From NCBI GenBank assembly GCA_021654635.1, contig AP025179.1, forward strand, positions 5,208,001-5,272,000: a stretch of DNA of 64,000 nt. Reading direction: 5' to 3'. Shown here in pieces: positions 35,494 to 46,765 of this stretch (its first letter is position 1; every line of letters begins with the position of its first letter). This stretch comes from Mycobacterium kiyosense. GTDB taxonomy: Bacteria > Actinomycetota > Actinomycetes > Mycobacteriales > Mycobacteriaceae. Position numbers and translations under genes: made by a program. The notes under the pieces were generated by a model. It searched no databases, was not told the origin of the DNA, and worked only from the letters and a program-made list of their open reading frames with translations.

Positions 35494-36453
35494 TCACACG
35501 TCGTTGGCGGGTGCCGGCACCACCCGGGCACCCGGCGCCGGACCGGTGGCAACCCGAACGGTGCGGCAGACGCCCGCACCCGACAGCTGAGTGCCGACGT
35601 CGACGGCGGCGTCGGCGGAATCGCAGAGGAAGGCACAGGTGGGCCCGGAGCCGGACACGATCCCGGCCAGCGCGCCCGCCTCGACCCCGGCGCGCAGGGC
35701 GCGTCGCAGCGCCGGATCCAGGCTCACCGCGGCGGCCTGCATCTCGTTGCCCAACAGCGGGGCCAGCTGCCGCGGGTCGCCGGCGGCCAGGGCGGCCAGC
35801 ACCGGGCCGGGCTCGTCCAGCCGCGGCGGGTCCCCGACTTCGCGGAGCCGGTCCAGCTCGTTATACACCTGTGGCGTCAGCAGCCCGCTGTCGGCGAACG
35901 CCAGCACCCAGTGGAACGTGTTGCGCGACAACACCGTCGCCAGCTCTTCGCCGCGCCCGGTCCCCAGCGCGGTGCCGCCATGCAGCGCGAACGGCACGTC
36001 GCTGCCCAACTGGGAGGCCATCAGGCGCAGGTCGCGGCGGGGCAGATTGAGTTCCCACAGGGCGTTCATGGCCACCAGCACCGCGGCCGCGTCGGCGCTG
36101 CCGCCCGCCATGCCCCCGGCCACCGGGATCGACTTGTCGATGAAGATCGACACGTCCGGGGCGCGGCCCACGTGGTCGGCCAGCAGTTCGGCGGCCCGCC
36201 ACGCCAGGTTGCCGTCGTCGGTGGGCAGCGTGTCGGCGCCCTCGCCGACCACCTCGAGTGAGAGCACGTCGGCGTTGCGGACCGTCACCTCGTCGAACAA
36301 CGAGATGGCGTGGAACACCGTCGTCAGCTCGTGGTATCCGTCGTCGCGCCGGTCACCGACCGCCAAATAGAGGTTGACTTTCCCCGGTACCCGAACGGTG
36401 ACGGATCCAGTCGGCACCCATAACTCGGCGGTGTTCCCCTCAGTCCCAGCCAC
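35494..36453 (-). CDS. ispE: 4-diphosphocytidyl-2-C-methyl-D-erythritol kinase
   Basis: GHMP kinase of the MEP isoprenoid pathway, 319 aa. Motifs: [20 protein letters not shown], the ATP loop [17 protein letters not shown], and [13 protein letters not shown]. The ATG at 36453 is the longest start. An internal GTG at 36417 ([13 protein letters not shown]) matches the usual mycobacterial N-terminus and is equally likely. It follows ksgA on the same strand in the tatD-rpfB-ksgA-ispE series. Confidence 0.94.
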   Translation of the reverse strand: MAGTEGNTAELWVPTGSVTVRVPGKVNLYLAVGDRRDDGYHELTTVFHAISLFDEVTVRNADVLSLEVVGEGADTLPTDDGNLAWRAAELLADHVGRAPDVSIFIDKSIPVAGGMAGGSADAAAVLVAMNALWELNLPRRDLRLMASQLGSDVPFALHGGTALGTGRGEELATVLSRNTFHWVLAFADSGLLTPQVYNELDRLREVGDPPRLDEPGPVLAALAAGDPRQLAPLLGNEMQAAAVSLDPALRRALRAGVEAGALAGIVSGSGPTCAFLCDSADAAVDVGTQLSGAGVCRTVRVATGPAPGARVVPAPANDV

Positions 36454-36534
36454 CGCAGCAGACTATCCCCGCACCGCGTGCACCACACGCGGTGGCACCG
36501 TCCAGGCGGCCCGACGACGCCCGTCCGGGCCGGG

Positions 36535-38585
<2,051 letters not shown>

Positions 38586-38672
38586 CTATATCCCAGTCTG
38601 TCCCGACCCACTGCAAACGTCAGCGTCAACTCTTCGATGAGCTCTCGACCATATTCAGCTGAAATGACGAAA

Positions 38673-38688
38673 TGGGCCCGCAGGCCCA
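38673..38688 (-). terminator. Hairpin with T-rich tail between tatD and rpfB
   Basis: On the minus strand TGGGCC-tgcg-GGCCCA is followed by TTTCGTCATTTC. The perfect 6-bp GC-rich stem plus T-rich tail resembles an intrinsic terminator. It lies 90 bp after the tatD stop and 130 bp before the rpfB start, so it could end the tatD transcript or attenuate the rpfB leader. Confidence 0.45.
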
Positions 38689-38779
38689 CCCGTTCGATCA
38701 CAAGACGGTAACGAACCGTCCAATGCGGGGCAACTCGACCCCCTTCGTGTCGGGGTCGCGGCAGGCGATCGGCGACCGC

Positions 38780-39643
38780 TCATCCACCCTCGGCGCCCAG
38801 CTCATAGGCGCGGCGGGCATTGCTGGTGGTGATTTCGGCCACTTCCTCGGGTGCGCGCTGGAGCAGCTCAGCCAGCGCCCGAACGGTGTAGGGCAAGCAG
38901 TACGGTTCGTTCGCTGCGCCGCGGTAGGGGTGCGGAGTCAGAAACGGCGCGTCGGTTTCCACCAGAAGCTGCTCCATCGGTATCAGCGGAACGGCTTCCC
39001 GCAACTGGCGGGCATTTCGGAAGCTCACTGTCCCGGACAGGCTCAGTAACCATCCGGCGGCCACGCATTCGCGCGCCATTGCACTGTCCGAGGAGAAGCA
39101 ATGGAAGATGACGGTGTCCGGCGCACCCTCGGCGCGCAGCACGTCGAGCACCTGCCGGTCGGCGTCGCGGTTGTGGATCATCAGCGGCTTACCTAGCCGC
39201 TTGGCCAGGTCGATGTGCCAGGCGAACGCGTCGCGCTGCACCTCCGGCTGCGCACAGCCGTCGAGCTTGCCCGGCCAATACAGGTCCAGGCCCGTCTCTC
39301 CGACGGCGACAATCCGCGGCTGGGCGGCCAGCTGTTCGATCTCGGCGCGGGTGGCCTCAGTAAGCGCGTCGGCGCGGGTTGGGTGCAGCGCCACCGCGCC
39401 GTACACCCGCGCATCCCACTGTGCGGCCGCTGCGACCCAGCGCGCCGATTCCATGTCGTCGGCGATGGTGACCACCGCGCCCACCCCGACCGCGGCCGCG
39501 CGATCGACGATGGCGCGCACTCCGTCGCGGTCGGCGGCGCCACATGCGTCCAGATGGGTGTGTGCGTCGATCAGCGGCGCCAACGGCTCCGGCGCCGGCG
39601 GCGCCCTCTCGCTTACCAGATCGGTTGGAACCCACGCGCACAC
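38780..39643 (-). CDS. tatD: TatD-family deoxyribonuclease
   Basis: Metal-dependent 3'-5' nuclease, 287 aa. Metal ligands: DAHTHLDACG, E in AVGETGLDLYW, H in MIHNRDADRQ, HCFSSD, and D in VETDAPFLTPHP. It is divergent from metS with 16 bp between starts. The first 20 residues are poorly conserved, so the real start could be a little downstream. Confidence 0.93.
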   Translation of the reverse strand: MCAWVPTDLVSERAPPAPEPLAPLIDAHTHLDACGAADRDGVRAIVDRAAAVGVGAVVTIADDMESARWVAAAAQWDARVYGAVALHPTRADALTEATRAEIEQLAAQPRIVAVGETGLDLYWPGKLDGCAQPEVQRDAFAWHIDLAKRLGKPLMIHNRDADRQVLDVLRAEGAPDTVIFHCFSSDSAMARECVAAGWLLSLSGTVSFRNARQLREAVPLIPMEQLLVETDAPFLTPHPYRGAANEPYCLPYTVRALAELLQRAPEEVAEITTSNARRAYELGAEGG

Positions 39644-39659
39644 AATAGGGTGAGTCTCG

Positions 39660-41207
39660 ATGAAGCCCTACTACGTCACCACCGCGATCGCCTACCCGAA
39701 CGGCGCGCCGCACATGGGACACGCCTACGAGTACATCGCCACCGACGCGATCGCCCGGTTCAAGCGGCTCGACGGCTTCGACGTCCGATTCCTCACCGGA
39801 ACCGACGAGCACGGCCTCAAGGTGGCGCAGGCCGCCGCGGCCGCCGGCATCCCGACCTTGCAGCTGGCCCGGAGCAACTCCGACGTCTTCCAGCGCATGC
39901 AGGAGAAGCTCAACATCTCCTTCGACCGGTTCATCCGCACCACCGACGCCGATCATCATGCGGCGTCCGAGGAGATCTGGCGGCGGATGGAGGCAAACGG
40001 CGACATCTACCTCGACAACTACGCCGGGTGGTATTCGGTGCGCGACGAACGGTTCTTCGTCGAGTCCGAGACCCAGCTGCTCGAGGACGGCAGCCGGATC
40101 GCGGTGGAGACGGGGACCCCGGTGACCTGGACCGAGGAGCAGACCTATTTCTTCCGGCTGTCGGCGTACGCCGACAGGCTGCTGGCTCACTATCGGGCGA
40201 ACCCCGGCTTCATCGCGCCGGAGACGCGGCGTAACGAGGTGGTCAGCTTCGTCTCGGGCGGCCTGGACGACCTCTCGATATCCCGGACCTCCTTCGACTG
40301 GGGTGTGCAGGTTCCCGGGCACCCGGACCACATCATGTACGTGTGGGTCGACGCGCTGACCAACTATTTGACCGGAGCCGGCTTCCCCGACACCAATTCA
40401 GCGCTCTACCAACGCTTTTGGCCGGCCGATCTGCACATGATCGGTAAGGACATCATCCGGTTCCACGCGGTGTACTGGCCGGCGTTTCTGATGTCGGCCG
40501 GAATCGATTTGCCGCGACGGGTTTTCGCGCACGGATTCCTGCACAACCGGGGCGAGAAGATGAGCAAGTCGGTGGGCAACATCGTCGACCCGGTTGCTCT
40601 GGTCGACACGTTCGGAGTCGATCAGGTCCGCTATTTCTTGTTGCGGGAGATTCCGTTCGGCCAGGACGGCAGCTACAGCGACGAGTCGATCGTCACCCGG
40701 ATCAACACCGACCTGGCCAACGAGTTGGGCAATCTGGCGCAGCGGTCGTTGTCGATGGTGGCCAAGAACCTGGACGGGGTGGTCCCTGAACCCGGGGCGT
40801 TCACCGACGCCGACTCCGAACTGCTGGCGACGGCCGACGGCCTGCTGGATCGGGTGCGCGGACACTTCGACGCCCAGGCGATGCATCAGGCGCTGGAGGC
40901 GATCTGGCTGATGCTGGGCGATGCGAACAAGTACTTTTCGGCACAACAGCCTTGGGTGTTGCGCAAGAGCGTGTCCGAGGCCGACCAGGACCGGTTTCGG
41001 ACCACCCTCTACGTCACCTGCGAGGTGGTCCGCATCGCGGCGCTGCTGGTCATCCCGGTGATGCCGGACTCGGCCGCCAAGCTGCTCGAGTTACTCGGCC
41101 AGCCTGCAGACCTGCGGACGTTCACCGCGATCGGCCGGCGGCTGACACCCGGGACCGCATTGCCGCCGCCGAGTGGCGTGTTCCCCCGCTATCAACCGCC
41201 CGAGTGA
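39660..41207 (+). CDS. metS: Methionyl-tRNA synthetase
   Basis: Charges tRNA-Met, 515 aa. Class I signatures HMGH (HIGH) near residue 20 and KMSKSVGN near 300. The anticodon-binding helical domain is complete. There is no C-terminal dimerisation extension, as in other mycobacteria. Confidence 0.96.
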   Translation: MKPYYVTTAIAYPNGAPHMGHAYEYIATDAIARFKRLDGFDVRFLTGTDEHGLKVAQAAAAAGIPTLQLARSNSDVFQRMQEKLNISFDRFIRTTDADHHAASEEIWRRMEANGDIYLDNYAGWYSVRDERFFVESETQLLEDGSRIAVETGTPVTWTEEQTYFFRLSAYADRLLAHYRANPGFIAPETRRNEVVSFVSGGLDDLSISRTSFDWGVQVPGHPDHIMYVWVDALTNYLTGAGFPDTNSALYQRFWPADLHMIGKDIIRFHAVYWPAFLMSAGIDLPRRVFAHGFLHNRGEKMSKSVGNIVDPVALVDTFGVDQVRYFLLREIPFGQDGSYSDESIVTRINTDLANELGNLAQRSLSMVAKNLDGVVPEPGAFTDADSELLATADGLLDRVRGHFDAQAMHQALEAIWLMLGDANKYFSAQQPWVLRKSVSEADQDRFRTTLYVTCEVVRIAALLVIPVMPDSAAKLLELLGQPADLRTFTAIGRRLTPGTALPPPSGVFPRYQPPE

Positions 41208-41239
41208 ACCGTGGCGGCAAAGTATTTCGGTGAAGTCGC

Positions 41240-41680
41240 GTGAACTTAACTTCTGCCATAGGCCATAATCGCCGTGTGGAGCGAAGACGGAATCGGCCAG
41301 TCAGCCAATCGCCGATAACCACGCTGAAGGAGTTGCCGGCGCTGGTGGTGCTCGAACGCATCCCGGTTCCGGTGCTCGCCATCGCCGAAGACGGCAGCAT
41401 CCTGTTCACCAACACCGCGTTCGCCCAGATGGTCGGCTGCGAGCCCGAAGAGGTGCTCAAGCTGAGGTTTCACGAGATCTTCTACCAGGCGCCGGACACC
41501 GAGTCCTCGTTGCTGTCGTTTGTACACGCGCTGGCGAACATGGTGGTCGAACTGGCGCACAAGGACGGTTCGGTGGTGCGGGCGCTGATGAGCAGGTCGG
41601 CGGTGATGCGCGCCGACGACAAGTTCGCGCTCGCGGCGTTCCAGGATCTGACCGAGCAGCTGTGGGAAGAAGAGCGCTGA
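41240..41680 (+). CDS. PAS-domain protein
   Basis: Small single-domain sensor-like protein, 146 aa. The PAS core spans about residues 37-135 (VLERIPVPVLAIAEDGSILF, GCEPEEVL, DGSVVRALMSRSAVMRADD). No output domain is attached, so it may act through a partner. The GTG at 41240 and a GTG at 41276 (VERRRNRPVSQ) are both possible starts; neither has a strong ribosome site. Confidence 0.75.
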   Translation: MNLTSAIGHNRRVERRRNRPVSQSPITTLKELPALVVLERIPVPVLAIAEDGSILFTNTAFAQMVGCEPEEVLKLRFHEIFYQAPDTESSLLSFVHALANMVVELAHKDGSVVRALMSRSAVMRADDKFALAAFQDLTEQLWEEER

Positions 41681-41756
41681 CGACGCCCGCTAGACCCTAG
41701 ACATACCATCAGTCTCCGTCTAGGCGTTTGTTGATACTTGTAGTATTTTATTGCGG

Positions 41757-42311
41757 ATGATCCAGACTCGCACCGACTTGGAGTCCTATCTGGCCGCGGA
41801 TCTGCGTGCCCAAGGCCTGGAGCGGTGGCGGCACCGGTACCGGATCATTCATCGCGCCCCCTACTTTCAGCGCATGCTGCGCAAGACCGAGTACTGGACG
41901 AACACCGCCCGCACCCCCGGCGGTCGCCTGGTGGCCGCTTACCTGCGCCTGCGGCTGAAGTTCCTCGGCGAAAGGCTCGGGTTCGGCATCCCGCTGAATG
42001 CGTTCGGGCCCGGCCTGTCGGTCGCCCACGTCGGCTGGGTGCACGTGCACCATCGCGCCAGGATCGGCGCCAACTGCCGGATCCACCAAGGAGTCACGCT
42101 GGGCGAGGGGCGGCCGGGCGAATACCCCAGGATCGGCGATGACGTGTTCATCTCGCCCGGCGCCATGGTGCTCGGCGCCACGGTCGGCAGCCGAGTCGGG
42201 ATCTACGCCGGAGCGGTGGTGAACCAGGCGGTGCCCGACGATGTCGACGTCGCCGGTGTCCCGGCCCGGATCGTCCGTGACCGTCGGCCGGTGTCGAGCA
42301 CCCGGCGTTAG
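41757..42311 (+). CDS. Serine acetyltransferase-like hexapeptide protein
   Basis: Left-handed beta-helix acyltransferase, 184 aa. The CysE-like core includes HVGWVHVHHRARIGANCRIH, TLGEGRPGEYPRIGDDVFI and AGVPARIVRD. It lacks the long helical N-terminal domain of CysE, so the acceptor may be a sugar rather than serine. That would fit a polysaccharide locus, but it is inference. The ATG at 41757 is preferred over a TTG at 41751. The 70 bp upstream is unusually AT-rich (TTGTTGATACTTGTAGTATT) and probably holds its promoter. The 3' end overlaps the converging tetR by four bases. Confidence 0.75.
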   Translation: MIQTRTDLESYLAADLRAQGLERWRHRYRIIHRAPYFQRMLRKTEYWTNTARTPGGRLVAAYLRLRLKFLGERLGFGIPLNAFGPGLSVAHVGWVHVHHRARIGANCRIHQGVTLGEGRPGEYPRIGDDVFISPGAMVLGATVGSRVGIYAGAVVNQAVPDDVDVAGVPARIVRDRRPVSSTRR

Positions 42312-43024
42312 CCGCCGTCCGGTACCGCCACCGGACCGCTGACCGGAGCGGTTTCCACAGCACGGTGCTGGCGCATCACTTCGCGAGCCAGGTACTGACG
42401 GAAATACGGCAAGGACGCCTCGGCCGCGACGCCGGGCAGCAACAGCATCCAGATCTGGCTGAGTTGGGCGTTCAGTTCCTTGGCCAGGCCCTCGCCGGCG
42501 CGACCGCAGGTCATCGCGATCGCCAACATCCGGGTTCCGAACATCGCCCCGACGACCGCCTCGCTGAGCGCCTGCGCATCGACGTCCTCGCGCAGATCGC
42601 CCTCGGCTATCGCCCGTTTCGCCTGCGTCGTCATCGCCGCGACCCAGGACGTGCAGCACCGTCCCGCCGCCTCGTTGAACCCGCTCAAGGCGCCGACCAA
42701 CTGCTCGGCCGCCCGCGCCGTCTTGTCCGAGCCGAGTACGTGGGTGATCGCGAAGGTGCCGTGGATCATGTTCTCCAGCGCGGGCGACGCCGATCCACAG
42801 ACGTTCTCGAAGGCGGCGAGTAGCACCGCACTACCCTCGTCGATGATGTCGGACGCGAGCGCTTCCTTCGAGTCGAAGTGGTGGTAGAGAGCGCCCTTGG
42901 TCATGCCGGTGCGGTCGATGATGGTGCCCCACCCGGCGGCTGCGTAACCTACCTCGCTGAACACGTCGATCGCGGCGTCGAGAATCCTTCGCCGGGTTAA
43001 CTCGGACCGAACCTGGCGCGCCAT
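42308..43024 (-). CDS. TetR regulator, gamma-butyrolactone-receptor-like
   Basis: 238 aa. The HTH region reads RSELTRRRILDAAIDVF and MTKGALYHHFDSKEALASDI, the wording typical of the ArpA/ScbR receptor branch of TetR. The remainder is a helical ligand domain. A second gene of the same type lies upstream on the same strand. The 135-bp gap upstream contains GGTCC...GGACC (11-bp spacer near 43044), a possible operator. Target genes are not shown by the sequence. Confidence 0.82.
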   Translation of the reverse strand: MARQVRSELTRRRILDAAIDVFSEVGYAAAGWGTIIDRTGMTKGALYHHFDSKEALASDIIDEGSAVLLAAFENVCGSASPALENMIHGTFAITHVLGSDKTARAAEQLVGALSGFNEAAGRCCTSWVAAMTTQAKRAIAEGDLREDVDAQALSEAVVGAMFGTRMLAIAMTCGRAGEGLAKELNAQLSQIWMLLLPGVAAEASLPYFRQYLAREVMRQHRAVETAPVSGPVAVPDGG

Positions 43025-43159
43025 TGCCGTGCCCTTTCCAATGTCGGTCCCGTTATCACCCGGACCTTTTGCATGCCATTTATCCTGGTCAGCCGGTCAA
43101 GCGTAGCAGCCGTCAACGCCGTATTCTCGGGCGCACGTCCCAGAACCGCCGGTGTCGCA

Positions 43160-43837
43160 TCACTCGGGGCGCGTCGCCGCGGTGGCTGACGAAATGGCCA
43201 GCGCGGTACGGCGCCTGATGAACTGCTTGAAGTAGTCGAATCGGTCGGGTTCCAGGATCCCCGCCAGGACGAGCAGGCAGTTTCTTTCCAGATCAAGCAG
43301 ATAGCGCTGCGGATCGTCGAGGTCGCTGGCCTGACGCAGCCCCATGTACATCGACACGATCAGGCGCGCGACGTCGCGGGGCTCCCATTCCCCGGAGACG
43401 TCGCCCTCGGCGATCGCCCGCTCGACGACGCCGGCCAGCATGGTGATCCACCCGCCGAGCAACTGTGCCTGCAGGCCTTCAGTACGGCCGACCGATTCGA
43501 TCAGATGCGATGCGGCCCTGGCTACGTCCTTGGACATGTCCTGGACCGCCGCCAAGTAGCAGAAGTCGATCAGCGTTTCGAGGCCGGACAGCTGCCGGGC
43601 CAGCAGTTCGTCTACCGCGACCCGACCGTCGGCCGTGTGCTGATCGATGATCGCCACCGCCAGAGCGTGCTTGGAGCGGAAGTGAAAGTACATGGCGCCC
43701 TTGGTCAACTCGGCTTCGGCGAGGATGTCGTCGAGGCCGACGTCGTGGTACGGGCGGCGGGCGAACTGGTGAGCTGCGGCCCGCAGAATCTGTTGCCGAG
43801 TGGTGTCTGCTCGTCCGTCAGCCGGTTCAGTCGACAT
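43160..43837 (-). CDS. TetR regulator, gamma-butyrolactone-receptor-like
   Basis: 225 aa. The HTH region is DTTRQQILRAAAHQFARRPY and ELTKGAMYFHFRSKHALAVAI, similar to the preceding regulator and to ScbR-type receptors. The ligand domain includes ESVGRTEGLQAQLLGGW. It is divergent from the PE gene with 380 bp between starts, so it could control the PE/PPE or polysaccharide promoter. That is inferred from position only. Confidence 0.82.
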   Translation of the reverse strand: MSTEPADGRADTTRQQILRAAAHQFARRPYHDVGLDDILAEAELTKGAMYFHFRSKHALAVAIIDQHTADGRVAVDELLARQLSGLETLIDFCYLAAVQDMSKDVARAASHLIESVGRTEGLQAQLLGGWITMLAGVVERAIAEGDVSGEWEPRDVARLIVSMYMGLRQASDLDDPQRYLLDLERNCLLVLAGILEPDRFDYFKQFIRRRTALAISSATAATRPE

Positions 43838-44091
43838 TGGACCCGTGCGACTTGCCCGGCGATCCCGGATAGCCGGGCGCGTTACGTGCGCGGACCGGGG
43901 TAGCGCGGTCAGCGCCGTTGCTCGTCCCCGTCACCATTCCTGTGCCTTCCTCAAGCAGAGCGACCGGCCCCCCTGCTGGAGCACCGGCACATGTTCTCCG
44001 GCGGTGCCCCCGGGCACCACTTGCGAGGTTATCAGCCGGGCACCGTCCCGACGTGTTCTACGCCACAAATGACTGCAAAGATGCTGTGTAG

Positions 44092-44149
44092 GTACTTTAA
44101 GTTGGTTTTAGGCGCCCAAAGTGTTCCAAAAGTATGTATATTGGGCAAT
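44092..44149 (+). promoter_or_regulatory. Conserved upstream element, copy A (PE/PPE)
   Basis: In the 380-bp gene-free gap before PE, this AT-rich stretch has GTACT (44092-44096), GTTTTAGGC (44105-44113), GTTCCAAA (44123-44130) and AGTATGTATATTGGGCA (44131-44147). The same words in the same order and nearly the same spacing occur at 45806-45862 before rfbF. TATATT (44137-44142) could be the -10 hexamer; GTTTTAGGC would then be an activator site or distant -35. The rest of the gap shows nothing I can name. Confidence 0.65.
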
Positions 44150-44218
44150 CTACGGGGTGGAGGTCTAGTTGAGACGGCCCTCGCCCGCGGCTCATGCCCG
44201 ATTGGTTAGGAGAGACAC

Positions 44219-44519
44219 ATGTCGTTCGTGACCACGCAGCCCGAAGCCCTGGCGGCTTCGGCCGGCACCCCTGCAGGACATCGGCTGCGCCTTCAGTTCG
44301 GGAAGCGCCGCTGCAGCCGGTCCGACGACCGCCCTCGCGCCGGCGGCCGCCGACGAGGTGTCGGCGCTGACCGCGATGCAGTTCGCCGCGCACGGCCAGC
44401 TGTACCAGGCGGTGAGCGCGCAGGCGGCCGCGATCCACCAGTTGTTCGTGCAGGCCATGCAGGTCAGCGCCGGTTCTTACGCCGCCACCGAGGCCGCCAA
44501 CGCGGCCGCCACGGGTTGA
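44219..44519 (+). CDS. PE-family protein, frameshifted
   Basis: Secreted PE protein, 99 aa when repaired, the PE domain only. MSFVTTQPEALAAS opens it. Removing one C from 44268-44271 gives AGTLQDIGCAFSSG, then DEVSALTAMQFAAHGQLYQA and SAGSYAATEAANAAATG. AGGAGAG lies six bases before the ATG. It should form a heterodimer with the following PPE protein and leave through a type VII system, which is not in the window. Confidence 0.87.
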
Positions 44520-44539
44520 TCCGCGGGGGACTGACAGCA

Positions 44540-45713
44540 ATGGACTATGGCGCACTGCCCCCCGGAGTTCAACTCCGCCCGGATGTACGCCGGCGCGGGC
44601 GCGGGGCCGCTACTGACGGCAGCCGTCGGCTGGGACAACCTGGCGACCGAACTACAGGCGGCGGCTTCGTCGTACTCGGCAGTCATCGCGGGGCTGACCA
44701 GCGGACCCTGGCTCGGTCCGGCGGCGATATCGGCCGCGGCGGCCGCCACCCCGTACGCCGTCTGGATGGGCGCCACCGCGGCTCAGGCCGAGGAAGCCGC
44801 CGGCCAGGCCAGAGCGGCCGTCGGCGCCTACGAAGCCGCCTACGCGATGACGGTCCCGCCCACGGTGGTCGCGGCCAACCGGACCTTGTTGGCCGCGCTG
44901 ATCGCGACCAACTTCTTCGGCCAGAATTCGCCGGCCATCGCGGCCACCGAAGCCCACTACAGCGAAATGTGGGCTCAGGACGCGGCGGCGATGTACGGCT
45001 ACGCGGCCAGCTCCGCGGCGGCGTCGACGCTGACCCCATTCGACGCTCCGCCGCAGGTCACCGATGCCGCGGGAGTGGCTTCGCAGGCCACGGCCGTCGC
45101 GCAGGCCACCGGCGAGGCGGGCGCGACGCAGACCACGCTGGCATCGCTGGTGAATTCGCTGCCCACCGCGCTGCAGGGGCTGGCGACGCCCACGTCGTTG
45201 GCGTCGGTCGAATCGGCCGCCGCGTCGGTCCTGCCCACCACCGGCTCTACCTCCAGCGGCGACCTGGCCAACATGCTGAACATCGCCGTCATGCCGCTGT
45301 TCGCATTGAGCAGCCTGTTGAGCATCGCGCAGACCATGCAGGGCATGGCGCAGGCCGCGGCCACCCAGGTCGCGGAGGTTGCCGCGGACGCGGCCGGCGC
45401 AGTGGCGGGTGCGGCGGACGCCGTGGGCGCGGGAGGCGCCGGCGCTTTCGGCGCTATGGGGCAGGCCGCCGCGCTGGGGTCGCTGTCGGTGCCGCCGGCC
45501 TGGACCAGCGTCATCCCCACCGCACACCTGACCGGCATCAGCTCGGCGTTGCCCGCCGCGGGTGGTGGGGGGCCGGTAGGCGCGGTGCCGCCGAGCCTGC
45601 TGGGTGGGATGCCGCGCAACGCCGCCCAAGGACCGGTTGCCGGACCTCGCTACGGCCTGGTTCCGACGGTCATGGCGCAACCGCCGTCCGCGGGGTACGG
45701 CGCGTTCGCCTGA
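44540..45713 (+). CDS. PPE-family protein (SVP subtype), frameshifted near the start
   Basis: 390 aa when repaired. The ATG at 44540 gives MDYGAL; a run of six C (44558-44563) should be five, giving [15 protein letters not shown], the PPE signature. The PPE domain runs to about residue 175 ([20 protein letters not shown]). The C-terminal half has [11 protein letters not shown], the marker of the SVP subgroup, then Ala/Gly-rich sequence. It lies 20 bp after PE. Confidence 0.87.
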
Positions 45714-45719
45714 GCCGGC

Positions 45720-45741
45720 CGGGTGGCAGCCCAGCCACCCG
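45720..45741 (+). terminator. Stem-loop after PPE
   Basis: Perfect 8-bp stem CGGGTGGC / GCCACCCG with loop agccca, seven bases after the PPE stop. It is followed by GAAAAGCG rather than T, so it would act as a U-less mycobacterial terminator or only protect the 3' end. Confidence 0.5.
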
Positions 45742-45796
45742 AAAAGCGCAGACATTGCGCATCCGGCGCGTCTCCTCGCTCGAGCCTCCAAATAAG

Positions 45797-45862
45797 GTAG
45801 TAACTGTACTAGCAGTTTAGTTTTAGGCTTTAAACCGTTCTAATAGTATGTATACTAGGCAC
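45797..45862 (+). promoter_or_regulatory. Conserved upstream element, copy B (polysaccharide operon)
   Basis: GTTTTAGGC (45820-45828), GTTCTAAT (45837-45844) and AGTATGTATACTAGGCA (45845-45861) match copy A in order, with 16 instead of 17 bases between the first and last blocks. GTACT is also shared. Here it lies inside the inverted repeat TAGTA-actg-TACTA (45799-45812), absent from copy A, which could be an operator. TATACT (45851-45856) could be the -10. It precedes rfbF by about 115 bp. Confidence 0.65.
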
Positions 45863-45878
45863 TACTTAGTTATCGGGT

Positions 45879-45977
45879 ATGGACTGCCCGGCCGCCGACG
45901 CAGAGCTGCGATCAGCGGCTCGCATCGGGCAACCGAGAGCCGTCGCCCGTTCGAGCCCGAAGGGGGCAGGTAGATGA
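45879..45977 (+). CDS. Possible 32-codon leader ORF before rfbF
   Basis: ATG GAC TGC ... ends with TGA overlapping the rfbF ATG (ATGA). It encodes a 32-residue Ala/Arg-rich peptide (MDCPAADAELRSAARIGQPR...). Position between element B and rfbF and the exact overlap suggest a translationally coupled leader, but no clear ribosome site is seen and it may be chance. Confidence 0.3.
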   Translation: MDCPAADAELRSAARIGQPRAVARSSPKGAGR

Positions 45978-46765
45978 AGGTCGTACTCTTCTGCGGCGGA
46001 TACGGGATGCGGATGCGCAGCGCCGACGGTGACCTGGTCCCCAAGCCGCTGCAGATGGTCGGGCCCCGACCCCTGCTCTGGCACGTGATGCGCTACTACG
46101 CGCACTACGGCCACACCGAATTCATCCTGTGCCTCGGCTACGGCCAGGCCATGGTCAAGGAATTCTTCGTCAACTACCGCGAGACCGAGTCCAACGACTT
46201 CGTCATGCGTGGCGGCCAGGTGGAACTGCTCGACACCGACATGTCGGACTGGACCATCACCTTCGTCGACACCGGGCTGGAGTCCCCGATCGGCGAGCGG
46301 CTGCGCCGGGTCCGCAAATACCTCGGCGAGGACGAGTACTTCCTGGCCAACTACGCCGACGTGCTCACCGACGCCCCGCTGGACACGATGATCGACCGGT
46401 TCCACGACAGTGGCGCGGCCGCCTCGATGCTCGTCGTGCCGCCGCAGTCGTCGTTCCACTGCGTCGACGTCACCACCGACGGCGACATCAAGGAGATCGC
46501 CCCGATCACCAAGTTCCCCATCTATGTCAACGGCGGCTACTTCGTGCTGCGCCAGGACGTCATCGACCTGATTCCGGAGAACGGCGACCTGGTCGGCGAC
46601 GCCTGCACCGAACTGGCCGGCACCGGACGGCTGCTGGGGTACCAGCACGACGGGTTCTGGAAGCCGGCCGACACGTTCAAGGAGCGCGCCGAACTCGACG
46701 CCGACTACAACCGCGGCGTGCGTCCCTGGGCGGTCTGGGAGACACCGACGGACCTGTCGGCATGA
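45974..46765 (+). CDS. rfbF: Glucose-1-phosphate cytidylyltransferase-like protein
   Basis: Makes CDP-glucose from glucose 1-phosphate and CTP, the entry to CDP-deoxysugars. 263 aa. Motifs: VVLFCGGYGMRMR (nucleotide loop, usually GGxGTR), KPLQMVGPRPLLWHVMRYY, TFVDTGLESPIGERLRRVRK, YVNGGYFVLR and FWKPADTFKERAELD. The loop has YGM for the usual LGT, a variation worth noting. AGGGGG lies nine bases before the ATG. It is first of a tightly packed + strand operon. Confidence 0.85.
   Translation: MKVVLFCGGYGMRMRSADGDLVPKPLQMVGPRPLLWHVMRYYAHYGHTEFILCLGYGQAMVKEFFVNYRETESNDFVMRGGQVELLDTDMSDWTITFVDTGLESPIGERLRRVRKYLGEDEYFLANYADVLTDAPLDTMIDRFHDSGAAASMLVVPPQSSFHCVDVTTDGDIKEIAPITKFPIYVNGGYFVLRQDVIDLIPENGDLVGDACTELAGTGRLLGYQHDGFWKPADTFKERAELDADYNRGVRPWAVWETPTDLSA

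Noticed and set aside
41700..41756. Third strong copy of the shared PE/polysaccharide upstream element before the acetyltransferase gene
   Set aside because: The stretch is AT-rich and has GTAGTATT, but the GTTTTAGGC and TATGTATA blocks are absent. It is probably just a promoter.
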